From Abditibacteriales bacterium (lineage in GTDB: Bacteria; Armatimonadota; Abditibacteriia; Abditibacteriales; JANWYM01): DNA of 12,147 nt. The DNA is taken from positions 1-12,147 of the forward strand of contig JANWYM010000069.1 of NCBI GenBank assembly GCA_025055355.1, in the 5' to 3' direction. Positions within the stretch are counted from its first letter, which is position 1. The number at the start of each line of letters is the position of its first letter. Position numbers and translations under genes: made by a program. Shown piece by piece: positions 6,774 to 12,147 of this stretch. The notes under the pieces are model-generated. The model made no database searches, was not told the origin of the DNA, and saw only the letters and a list, made by a program, of their open reading frames with translations.

Positions 6774-7382
6774 ATGGGCACGAATGAGAGAACGAACATC
6801 GTGTTAGCGTCAGCGTCGCCGCGGCGGTCAGCATTGTTGCGGACGTTGGGCGTGCCGTTTGAGGTCGTCGTCGTGGAGGGCGCGGAGCCAGCGATGGAGG
6901 CGGGGGCGGAGGTTGCCGCGTGGGTGGAAGCGGCGGCGCGGGCGAAGGCGGCGGCAGTGGCGGCGACGCGCGCTGATGCCATCGTCATTGCGGCGGATAC
7001 GGTTGTCGCGTTGGACGGTGCAATGCTGGGCAAGCCGCGAGATGAGCGCGAAGCGGCGGCGATGTTGCGGCGGTTGTCGGGACGCACGCACCAGGTCTAT
7101 ACGGGCTTGTGCGTCTGGCGCGGGGAGCAGCAGCAGACCTCGCACGTTGTCACGCAGGTCACGTTCCGCCCTTTGTCGGAGGCGTTGATTAATGCCTACG
7201 TCGCCACCGGGGAGCCGATGGACAAAGCCGGGGCTTACGGCATTCAGGGAAAAGGCGCACTGTTGGTGGAAAAGATTGAAGGCTGTTACTTCAACGTGGT
7301 CGGGCTGCCCCTGGTGCGACTCTCGGAAATGCTGGCGACGATGGGCGTGGTCGTGTGGAAATTATGGTTAATTGATCAATAG
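6774..7382 (+). CDS. maf: Maf family nucleotide pyrophosphatase
   Basis: A 202-residue cytoplasmic protein of usual Maf length. Maf enzymes hydrolyse non-canonical or modified nucleoside triphosphates, and the YhdE-type acts on dTTP/UTP and related forms; they were first linked to septum and shape control. Motifs in order are LASASPRR (11-18), AADTVVALD (73-81, Asp75), GKPRDE, HQVYTG and GEPMDKAGAYGIQGKG (146-161), followed by YFNVVGLPL. The Gln in GIQG is typical of the dTTP/UTP subgroup. It is the first gene of the maf-radC-mreBCD cluster. Its TAG stop at 7380-7382 falls in the left inverted repeat of an element at 7380-7522, so the last residues (WKLWLIDQ) may have been altered by that insertion. 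Confidence 0.93.
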   Translation: MGTNERTNIVLASASPRRSALLRTLGVPFEVVVVEGAEPAMEAGAEVAAWVEAAARAKAAAVAATRADAIVIAADTVVALDGAMLGKPRDEREAAAMLRRLSGRTHQVYTGLCVWRGEQQQTSHVVTQVTFRPLSEALINAYVATGEPMDKAGAYGIQGKGALLVEKIEGCYFNVVGLPLVRLSEMLATMGVVVWKLWLIDQ

Positions 7383-7522
7383 GCCTCTCGCAAACGTCGT
7401 CATCAACGCACCGAGATTGTGGGCTGCGCCCAGAATGACACGGGAGCGGCGTGAAAGCATCGTTCTGAGCGTAAGGTAGAGTCTCCATCCGAACATGGAT
7501 CGGGACTTTTGCAAGAGGTCTA
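7380..7522. mobile_element. MITE-like element with 20-bp terminal inverted repeats between maf and radC
   Basis: Bases 7380-7399 and the reverse complement of 7503-7522 match at 16 of 20 positions (TAGGCCTCTCGCAAACGTCG against TAGACCTCTTGCAAAAGTCC). The 143-bp interval has no convincing gene. Maf's stop codon is the first three bases. No target-site duplication is clear. A non-autonomous element moved by a transposase elsewhere is the simplest reading; a local hairpin is the alternative. Confidence 0.55.
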
Positions 7523-7536
7523 ATGAGTCGTTGACC

Positions 7537-8232
7537 ATGAGCGAGGAAACCGTCCACTACACCATCAAGGATATGCCCGTGAGCGAGCGTCCGCGTGAGC
7601 GACTGCTGGAGAAAGGGGCGGAGGCTCTGTCGGATGCGGAACTGCTTGCCATCATGCTGCGCGTGGGCAACGCGGAGGAAACGGCGGTCGGGTTGGCGCA
7701 GCGGATTTTGCGGGAGACGAAGGGACTGCGCGGGTTGGCAGCGATGAACGCAACGGAACTGACGCGCATCAAGGGCATCGGTCCGGCGAAGGTGGCGCAA
7801 ATCAAAGGTGCGCTGGAGTTGGGCAAGCGGTTGTATGAGGCGCAGCGACGGGAGCGGAAAGTCATTCGCACGCCGGAAGATGCAGCGCGTTACGTGGAAC
7901 CCGACCTGCGTCACCTCGACCGCGAACACTTAGGCGTGTTGTGCTTGGACAGCAAAAACCACGTCATCGCCTTTGAGAAGATTTCCGTCGGCACGGTCAA
8001 CGCCTCTCTGGCGCATCCTCGCGAGTGTTTCAAAGCCGCCATCAAGCACAGCGCGGTGGCGGTCATCTTCGTTCACAATCACCCCAGCGGCGACCCGACG
8101 CCCTCAAGCGAGGACATCCAACTGACCAGACAACTCAAAAAAGCCGCTGACCTACTGGGGATTGAACTGCTTGACCACATCATCATCGGCGATGGGGAGT
8201 GGAGGAGTTTGAAGGAAAGAGGGCTGATTTAA
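7537..8232 (+). CDS. radC: RadC/JAMM-domain protein
   Basis: A 231-residue RadC family protein. An N-terminal helix-hairpin-helix-like region includes RERLLEKGAEALSDAELLAI and LTRIKGIGPAKVAQIKGALE (about residues 74-93). The C-terminal JAMM/MPN-like metalloprotein domain carries VHNHPSGDPTPSSED, giving zinc ligands His180, His182 and Asp193. Despite the name, a repair role in RadC is disputed, and no enzyme activity is firmly known. The start at 7537 (MSEETVHYTIKD) is chosen because RadC proteins begin shortly before the 'I-K-D-x-P' motif. An upstream ATG at 7495 would add 14 residues encoded by the repeat element. No strong ribosome site is seen at either. It is located between maf and mreB as in Bacillus subtilis. 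Confidence 0.9.
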   Translation: MSEETVHYTIKDMPVSERPRERLLEKGAEALSDAELLAIMLRVGNAEETAVGLAQRILRETKGLRGLAAMNATELTRIKGIGPAKVAQIKGALELGKRLYEAQRRERKVIRTPEDAARYVEPDLRHLDREHLGVLCLDSKNHVIAFEKISVGTVNASLAHPRECFKAAIKHSAVAVIFVHNHPSGDPTPSSEDIQLTRQLKKAADLLGIELLDHIIIGDGEWRSLKERGLI

Positions 8233-8239
8233 AAAATAT

Positions 8240-8325
8240 GCGTGTATGCACGTATTCGGGTGTTCAGGCAACGGCTTCTGTCACACCACCCAACTATCCG
8301 AACACTCGAACACGTGCCTACCCGC
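8240..8325. repeat. Large imperfect hairpin upstream of mreB
   Basis: Bases 8240-8265 and the reverse complement of 8300-8325 agree at about 22 of 26 positions around a 34-base loop. The arms are rich in TTCGGGTGTTC-type sequence. The hairpin lies between the radC stop (8232) and the mreB ribosome site (AAGGA, 8334-8338). It could be a repeat element or an mRNA structure that affects mreB expression. No T-run follows, so it is not a typical intrinsic terminator. Confidence 0.6.
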
Positions 8326-8343
8326 ATACCTCGAAGGATAGAT

Positions 8344-9384
8344 ATGCTGCGTCGCCTCTTTGCGGGACTTTCGCGGGACATGGGGATTGATTTAGGCACG
8401 GCGAACACACTGGTGCACGTGCGGGGGCGGGGCGTGCTGGTGCGCGAGCCGTCGGTGGTGGCGATTGACACAGAGACCAATCCGCCGCGCGTGCGGGCGG
8501 TGGGCGAAGAGGCGAAGCGCATGGTGGGACGCACACCGGGGCACATCGTCGCCAAGCGCCCGCTCAAGGACGGCGTGATTGCCGACTACGACATCACCCA
8601 TCGTATGTTGAGTTACTTCATCGCCAAAGTCCATCGGCGTAGTTACTTTGTCTATCCGCGCGTGATGGTGGGGATTCCGTCGGGCGTCACCGAGGTCGAA
8701 AAACGCGCCGTCATTGACGCCGCCAAAGCCGCCGGCGCGCGGGAGGCGTGGGTCATCGAAGAACCGATGGCCGCGGCGATCGGCGCGGGGCTGCCGGTGT
8801 CGGAAGCCGTCGGCAGTATGGTGGTGGACATTGGGGGAGGAACGACCGAGGTGGCGGTGATTTCGCTGGGCGGGATTGTGACCAGCCGTTCTATCCGCAT
8901 CGCGGGCGACGAGATTGACGAAGCCATCATCGCTTACATTCGGCGCCAATACAACCTGCTCATCGGCGAGCGCACGGCGGAAACCATCAAGATTCAAATC
9001 GGCTCAGCGTATCCGCTGCCGAACGAGGTCAGCATGGAAATTAAAGGGCGGGACTTGGTCAGCGGTCTGCCCAAGAGCATCGAGGTCAACTCCGGCGAAA
9101 TCCGCGAAGCCATCGCCGAACCGGTCATCGCCATCGTAGACACGGTGAAAGCCACGCTCGAACAAACGCCCCCTGAACTCGCCGCTGACATCATGGAGCG
9201 CGGGATCGCCCTCGCGGGGGGTGGTGCACTGCTGCGGGGGCTGGACCGACTCTTAAGCGCGGAGACGGGCATGCCCGTCTTCGTCGCTGACGACCCGCTC
9301 ACCTGCGTCGTGTTGGGCACGGGGCACGCGATGGAAGAGTGGGACAGAGTCAGGCATCTTAATCGGTCGGTGTATGGAGGGTAG
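8344..9384 (+). CDS. mreB: Rod shape-determining protein MreB (actin homologue)
   Basis: A 346-residue MreB. It polymerises in an ATP-dependent way under the inner membrane and positions the elongation machinery with MreC, MreD, RodA and PBP2. Actin-fold nucleotide-binding motifs are present: MGIDLGTANTLV (13-24, phosphate 1), MVVDIGGGTTEVAVISLGG (159-177, phosphate 2) and LAGGGALLRGL (290-300, adenosine loop). The N-terminus MLRRLFAGLS is short and amphipathic, as in MreB proteins that bind membrane. The start at 8344 is supported by AAGGA at 8334-8338 and by the family N-terminus; the frame is open upstream through the hairpin but that part is not MreB-like. No residue known to be essential looks altered. 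Confidence 0.96.
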   Translation: MLRRLFAGLSRDMGIDLGTANTLVHVRGRGVLVREPSVVAIDTETNPPRVRAVGEEAKRMVGRTPGHIVAKRPLKDGVIADYDITHRMLSYFIAKVHRRSYFVYPRVMVGIPSGVTEVEKRAVIDAAKAAGAREAWVIEEPMAAAIGAGLPVSEAVGSMVVDIGGGTTEVAVISLGGIVTSRSIRIAGDEIDEAIIAYIRRQYNLLIGERTAETIKIQIGSAYPLPNEVSMEIKGRDLVSGLPKSIEVNSGEIREAIAEPVIAIVDTVKATLEQTPPELAADIMERGIALAGGGALLRGLDRLLSAETGMPVFVADDPLTCVVLGTGHAMEEWDRVRHLNRSVYGG

Positions 9385-9441
9385 ATCGTCTATGGTCAAT
9401 GGCTAATTCAAAGAAACGCCTTCAACCGTCAACGTCAAGAA

Positions 9442-9541
9442 CCTATCCCCCAAACCTCCCCCGATAGCCATCGAGGGCTACCTGTGACCGAGTCTGGCGA
9501 CTTCAGGATAGCAGATATTGCATTGGGGTTTTAGGGATAGG
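9442..9541. repeat. 100-bp inverted-repeat element downstream of mreB
   Basis: CCTATCCCCCAAACC (9442-9456) and the reverse complement of 9527-9541 (CCTATCCCTAAAACC) match at 13 of 15 positions. The interior has no gene. It is one of two elements in the 364-bp gap between mreB and mreC. The rest of that gap (9385-9441) holds no gene or clear signal. Confidence 0.5.
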
Positions 9542-9560
9542 CTCTAACCATGCCGCAAAA

Positions 9561-9742
9561 GTTACGCAGTTGCTGATACCTTCTTTCCCCTTCCCAAGGG
9601 GAGGGGAGTTCTTTTCGGCGTTGCCGCGACGAAAAAAGCTTCATTGTGAGGGCAAAAAGCCCCGCCGCGCCGCCCCGGTGACTCCCCTCCCCTTGGGGGA
9701 GGGGTCGGGGGAGGGGAAAGGGAATGATAGCAACCGCGTAAC
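9561..9742. mobile_element. MITE-like nested inverted-repeat element upstream of mreC
   Basis: The outer arms 9561-9574 and 9729-9742 (GTTACGCAGTTGCT against GTTACGCGGTTGCT) match at 13 of 14 positions. The inner arms 9593-9609 and 9681-9697 (CCCAAGGGGAGGGGAGT) match perfectly over 17 bases. The C/G-rich inner part resembles the repeat core seen in the lyase gene, and the centre has no gene. The element ends 6 bp before the mreC ATG. Confidence 0.65.
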
Positions 9743-9748
9743 TCCTGC

Positions 9749-10588
9749 ATGTCGTTGATCGCTGTGCGTTCCTCTCGTCTCCATTCTCACCTCTCCTTTC
9801 TCCTCATCCTCCTGTGCCTGTCCGCGTTGTTGGTGGGCTGGCATCAGCAGGCGGCGAGCGCGGGCAAGACCAGCCCGCCCGAACGCCTCGTGCTGGCGAT
9901 GTTCTATTATCCGCAACTGCTTCTCAGCCGACTCGGCACGGCGGTTAGCGAGCAGTGGCAGACTCTCACGGCTTGGCGCAACCTGGCGCGGGAGAACCGC
10001 GCGCTGCGGCAGCGCGTCAAGACGCTGGAAAGCGAGAAGAGGCAACTCCTGCGCTACCTCGCAGAAAACCAACACCTGCGTCGTCTGTTAGACCTTCAGC
10101 CGAACCTGCCGCGTCCATCGGCGGCAGCGGAGGTTATCGCGTCCGACGTCACCAACTGGTTTCGCCGCGTCTGGGTGAGTCGGGGCAGTCGGGATGGCGT
10201 GCAGGTCAAAGATGTGGTAGTAGCGCCTGACGGATTGGTGGGACAAGTGCTGCGGGTCACTCCCCGCTCCAGTTACGTCCTCCTGCTGACGGACGCGGAG
10301 TCGCGGGTTGGAGCACGCATCATACGCTCAGGTGCGGTGGGCATCGTCGAAGGCACGGGGCAGCGCGTCTGTCAGATGACGCGCCTCGACTGGCGCGCCG
10401 ACGTGCGCGAGGGCGACCTCGTGATGACCTCGGGGCAAAGCCAGATTTTCCCCAAGGGCATCCTCATCGGGCGTGTCGTCGCCGTGCGCAAAGACGCGCA
10501 CCTTTCCACTCAGACGGCGACGATTGAACCCTCCGTGCCGTTTGAAAAGTTGGACCACGTGTTTGTGCTCAAGAAAAACGGTCAGTAA
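9749..10588 (+). CDS. mreC: Rod shape-determining protein MreC
   Basis: A 279-residue MreC of typical length. It is a bitopic inner-membrane protein: a short cytoplasmic N-terminus, one membrane helix (about residues 13-32, LSFLLILLCLSALLVG) and a periplasmic or extracytoplasmic domain. That part has a coiled coil (about 65-118, rich in heptad Leu such as ENRALRQRVKTLES) followed by the two beta barrels: DGVQVKDVVVAPDGLVGQV, then ESRVGARI and the final GILIGRVVAV. MreC activates the PBP2/RodA synthase. The ATG at 9749 has no visible ribosome site, because a repeat element abuts it. The stop TAA (10586-10588) is part of the CAGTAAG end of another repeat. Confidence 0.93.
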   Translation: MSLIAVRSSRLHSHLSFLLILLCLSALLVGWHQQAASAGKTSPPERLVLAMFYYPQLLLSRLGTAVSEQWQTLTAWRNLARENRALRQRVKTLESEKRQLLRYLAENQHLRRLLDLQPNLPRPSAAAEVIASDVTNWFRRVWVSRGSRDGVQVKDVVVAPDGLVGQVLRVTPRSSYVLLLTDAESRVGARIIRSGAVGIVEGTGQRVCQMTRLDWRADVREGDLVMTSGQSQIFPKGILIGRVVAVRKDAHLSTQTATIEPSVPFEKLDHVFVLKKNGQ

Positions 10589-10702
10589 GAAGTTCCAATA
10601 CCTGTCATGGCGAGCGCAGCGACGCCATCCCCCTGCGGGGGGATTACTTTGCTCCGTTCCTCGTCACCGCTGCGCTCCTCGCCGTGACATTGGGACTTAC
10701 TG
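10583..10702. mobile_element. Palindromic repeat element with CAGTAAG ends, between mreC and mreD
   Basis: The ends are CAGTAAG and, inverted, CTTACTG; the arms continue as TTCCAAT or CCCAAT, GTCATGGCGAG or GTCACGGCGAG, then GCGCAGCG. A central hairpin has C-rich and G-rich halves (CATCCCCC...GGGGGGAT). The mreC stop codon is inside the left end. A related copy starts at 12054 and partial pieces occur at 10861-10878 and 10744-10778. This is a multicopy family in the window. Confidence 0.7.
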
Positions 10703-10714
10703 ACGGTTGATGGC
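10685..10714 (+). repeat. 30-bp direct repeat, copy 1 (copy 2 at 10761-10790)
   Basis: The 30-base block beginning TGACATTGGGACTTACTG recurs at 10761-10790 with one mismatch, 76 bp downstream. It includes the right end of the CAGTAAG element plus the flank ACGGTTGATGGC, so the duplication includes part of the neighbouring sequence. Confidence 0.8.
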
Positions 10715-10760
10715 GTTGTGCCTTATATCGCGGTGGGTTCTATCGGGCGTGACTTCGCCA

Positions 10761-10790
10761 TGACATCGGGACTTACTGACGGTTGATGGC
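10761..10790 (+). repeat. 30-bp direct repeat, copy 2
   Basis: This is the second copy of the block at 10685-10714, preceded by a partial right arm (GCGTGACTTCGCCA). It probably came from a local duplication or slippage between element ends. Confidence 0.8.
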
Positions 10791-10827
10791 TGATGGTCGA
10801 GAAATACATTAACTATCAACCATTAAC

Positions 10828-10913
10828 CTAAACTTTTGCGTTTTGCCCTTTCCTGCGAAAATGCCTGTCATGGCGAGCGGAGAGGGAGAGAAGCGCGAAA
10901 CGCAAAAGTTTAG
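10828..10913. repeat. 86-bp hairpin element with 16-bp perfect arms upstream of mreD
   Basis: CTAAACTTTTGCGTTT (10828-10843) and its exact reverse complement at 10898-10913 bound an 86-bp interval that includes a short piece of the CAGTAAG repeat. ATCAACCATT occurs on both sides (10815-10824 and 10915-10924), possibly a target-site duplication. With the preceding elements it fills the 340-bp gap between mreC and mreD. No gene is seen there. Confidence 0.65.
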
Positions 10914-10928
10914 CATCAACCATTTAGA

Positions 10929-11447
10929 ATGTCCCGCTCAGGCCAGATCTTCTTCTCCTTTTTGGCGGTCTGCGCGGCAGTTGTCGTTCAGTCGGCGTGG
11001 GCGCAGCATTGGCGCGGGATGGACGTGCTGCCGGACATCGTGTTGACGGTGGTGCTGCTGATTGGCATCATCACGGGGCCGCGCCGCGCTGCCTTGCAGG
11101 GATTTGTCGGCGGCTATTTTTGCGGCGTTCTCGCAGGTGTCAGTTTGGGGAGTTTCATGGTTAGCCGTCTGTTGGCGGGCTACGTCATCGGACTTGTGCA
11201 GAACGTCATGGTGCGTGACAATCCCATGGTGGCGTGGATATCCGTTTTTGTTGGAACAGTTCTGGCGGAAGCGGTGATGTTTCTGATGAACCCCACCTTC
11301 CCGCTGTCGCTGTGGCTGGAAACGACGCTGAAAGAAGCCGTTCTCAACGCCCTGTTGTCCATTCTGATTTATCCGCTGCTGCTCCGCCTGCTGCGCGGGC
11401 GCGCGCCGAGGGACTCTGAAGCAACTGGTTCCAGTATGTTCGCATAA
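10929..11447 (+). CDS. mreD: Rod shape-determining protein MreD
   Basis: A 172-residue, very hydrophobic MreD of usual length. It is a polytopic inner-membrane protein that works with MreC to control the elongation synthase. Hydrophobic helices can be seen at about 7-25 (IFFSFLAVCAAVVVQSAWA), 33-48 (LPDIVLTVVLLIGIIT), 57-75, 77-94 and 103-119, with another near 140-153. Position after mreC and the hydrophobic pattern carry the assignment; the primary sequence of this family is poorly conserved. The ATG at 10929 lacks a ribosome site (TTTAGA just upstream) and follows a hairpin element by only 15 bp. Its 3' end overlaps the convergent minus-strand gene by 104 bp. Confidence 0.85.
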   Translation: MSRSGQIFFSFLAVCAAVVVQSAWAQHWRGMDVLPDIVLTVVLLIGIITGPRRAALQGFVGGYFCGVLAGVSLGSFMVSRLLAGYVIGLVQNVMVRDNPMVAWISVFVGTVLAEAVMFLMNPTFPLSLWLETTLKEAVLNALLSILIYPLLLRLLRGRAPRDSEATGSSMFA

Positions 11448-11910
11448 CCGCCCGAACGCGCCGCTTTCGTTCAGCGGGGAGTTGCAGCCGCTCCACCGCT
11501 GCCGCCAACCGCTCAAACTCACTGGCGTCGCCCACGTGCCACGCCCGCTCTATCGCCGACCAGTAGTAGAGGAAATGCTTCTCGTCGTCCCACACGGCGA
11601 GACCAAACGTCTCCGCATCGTAGCGGCGAAAACGCCGGTCGGCGCGCAGCAGCCGGGCGAGGATGTCCTTGGCAGCATCAAAGCGCGACGTGGCGCACGC
11701 CGCAACGAGTGCCTCCGATGCGGTCGGCAGGCTCTCTAAAATCTCCGCCGCCGTCATCGGCGTCCCTCGCTCCGCCAACAACGCGAATGTCTCCTCCCGT
11801 ATGCGCTCCAATAACTGCCTTTGCGCTGTCGGCAGCGCGCGCTCATCCGCCACGCCCCACAGTTCACCTAAACACTCGCGCCATTGTTCTTCTACGGTGG
11901 AGTAAAACAT
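11344..11910 (-). CDS. Hypothetical protein, possible HARE-type winged-helix domain
   Basis: A 188-residue protein of unknown function. The region from TPMTAAEILESLP (50-62) to ILARLLRADRRFRRYD and FGLAVWDDEKHF (83-113) resembles the HARE-HTH winged helix: a helix starting P-M-T/S-A-x-E-I-L, then D-x-R-F and a strand with F/W-G-L-A-x-W, as seen at the N-terminus of RNA polymerase delta subunits. The resemblance is a visual impression. The remaining C-terminal part is helical and ends in an Ala/Arg-rich tail. That tail is antisense to the mreD end, so the C-terminus may be poorly conserved. The gene is convergent with mreD and has its own candidate promoter at 12038-12066. The start at 11910 has no clear ribosome site. 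Confidence 0.6.
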   Translation of the reverse strand: MFYSTVEEQWRECLGELWGVADERALPTAQRQLLERIREETFALLAERGTPMTAAEILESLPTASEALVAACATSRFDAAKDILARLLRADRRFRRYDAETFGLAVWDDEKHFLYYWSAIERAWHVGDASEFERLAAAVERLQLPAERKRRVRAVMRTYWNQLLQSPSARARAAGGAAADKSEWTTGR

Positions 11911-11930
11911 AATTCGACAGGCTTTTAGTG

Positions 11931-11992
11931 CCTATCCGATGTTGACCTCCCCCGACCCCTCCTTGATAAGGAGGGGAGAGTTTTCGGATAGG
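11931..11992. repeat. 62-bp hairpin element in the leader of the minus-strand gene
   Basis: The outer arms CCTATCCGA (11931-11939) and TCGGATAGG (11984-11992) are perfect. An inner hairpin at 11956-11976 (CCCCTCCTT-GAT-AAGGAGGGG) is also perfect. Its core TTGATAA flanked by C and G runs is like the repeat inside the lyase gene. It lies between the likely promoter and the start of the gene at 11910. Confidence 0.7.
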
Positions 11993-12037
11993 TGTAATGA
12001 GGACATCAACCCATCCCCTTCGTTTTGAGTTGGCGGT

Positions 12038-12066
12038 AGTATAACACAAATCTCAGTAAGTTCCAA
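12038..12066 (-). promoter_or_regulatory. Candidate promoter for the 11344-11910 gene
   Basis: On the minus strand TTGGAA (12061-12066), a 17-base spacer and TATACT (12038-12043) give a moderate sigma70 match. The -35 box lies inside the end of the CAGTAAG repeat (from 12054). The leader would be about 120 nt and would include the hairpin at 11931-11992. Confidence 0.45.
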
Positions 12067-12147
12067 TGCCTGTCACGGCGCGCGCCGCGCAGCCGTCCCC
12101 TCCGCCAGGAGATTGCTTCGTCGCTCCGCTCCTCGCTATGACAGTGA
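12054..12147. mobile_element. Second copy of the CAGTAAG palindromic element (cut by window edge)
   Basis: The sequence begins CAGTAAGTTCCAATGCCTGT and continues with a CGGCG-rich arm, a C-rich block and CTCCTCGCTATGACAG. It follows the same order of segments as the element at 10583-10702. The right end is outside the window. No gene is seen in it. Confidence 0.6.

Noticed and set aside
7495..7536. Longer RadC start at 7495
   Set aside because: The added 14 residues come from the inverted-repeat element and do not match the usual RadC N-terminus; kept only as an alternative.
8242..8343. Upstream extension of mreB by 34 codons
   Set aside because: It translates the hairpin, does not resemble MreB, and a ribosome site fits the ATG at 8344.
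9593..9697. Intrinsic terminator after mreB formed by the C/G-rich arms
   Set aside because: The arms are far apart and are not followed by a T-run.
11864..12049. 61-codon minus-strand frame upstream of the 188-residue gene
   Set aside because: It mostly translates the hairpin at 11931-11992 and shows no protein-like features.

Overview
The window is 12.1 kb of moderately GC-rich bacterial DNA with dense coding and repeat-rich gaps. The gene order maf-radC-mreB-mreC-mreD is the conserved rod-shape cluster known from Bacillus subtilis and many other phyla. A large heparinase II/III-like protein and a Gfo/Idh/MocA oxidoreductase, together with abundant toxin-antitoxin genes and palindromic repeats, would fit a polysaccharide-degrading lineage such as Armatimonadota/Fervidibacteria or a relative. 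That placement is a guess from gene content, not from a marker gene.

Left part (1-1676): a toxin-antitoxin island. A DUF104-type antitoxin and a PIN-domain VapC-type toxin lie on the minus strand. To their right, on the plus strand, is a two-gene module: a 79-residue protein of unknown fold and a 180-residue TumE/DUF6516-like protein, overlapping by 35 nt. A second, decayed copy of that module occupies 1-218. It and the VapC gene are both broken at the same point (about 217), which looks like a deletion scar. Both modules have good sigma70-type promoters with exactly 17-base spacers.

Middle part (1843-6686): a 1228-residue exported heparinase II/III-like protein followed by an oxidoreductase, probably a carbohydrate-catabolism pair. 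The first gene carries three tandem 36-bp palindromic repeat units in frame (12 residues each), plus a diverged second insertion. The same repeat core is found in intergenic DNA elsewhere in the window.

Right part (6774-11447): maf, radC, mreB, mreC and mreD, coding for a nucleotide pyrophosphatase, a JAMM-domain RadC protein and the MreBCD cell-shape complex. Every junction in this normally compact cluster holds a palindromic or terminal-inverted-repeat element. The stop codons of maf and mreC lie inside the repeat ends. A convergent minus-strand gene of unknown function (11344-11910), perhaps with a HARE-type winged helix, overlaps the 3' end of mreD. No rRNA, tRNA, CRISPR array or transposase gene was seen.
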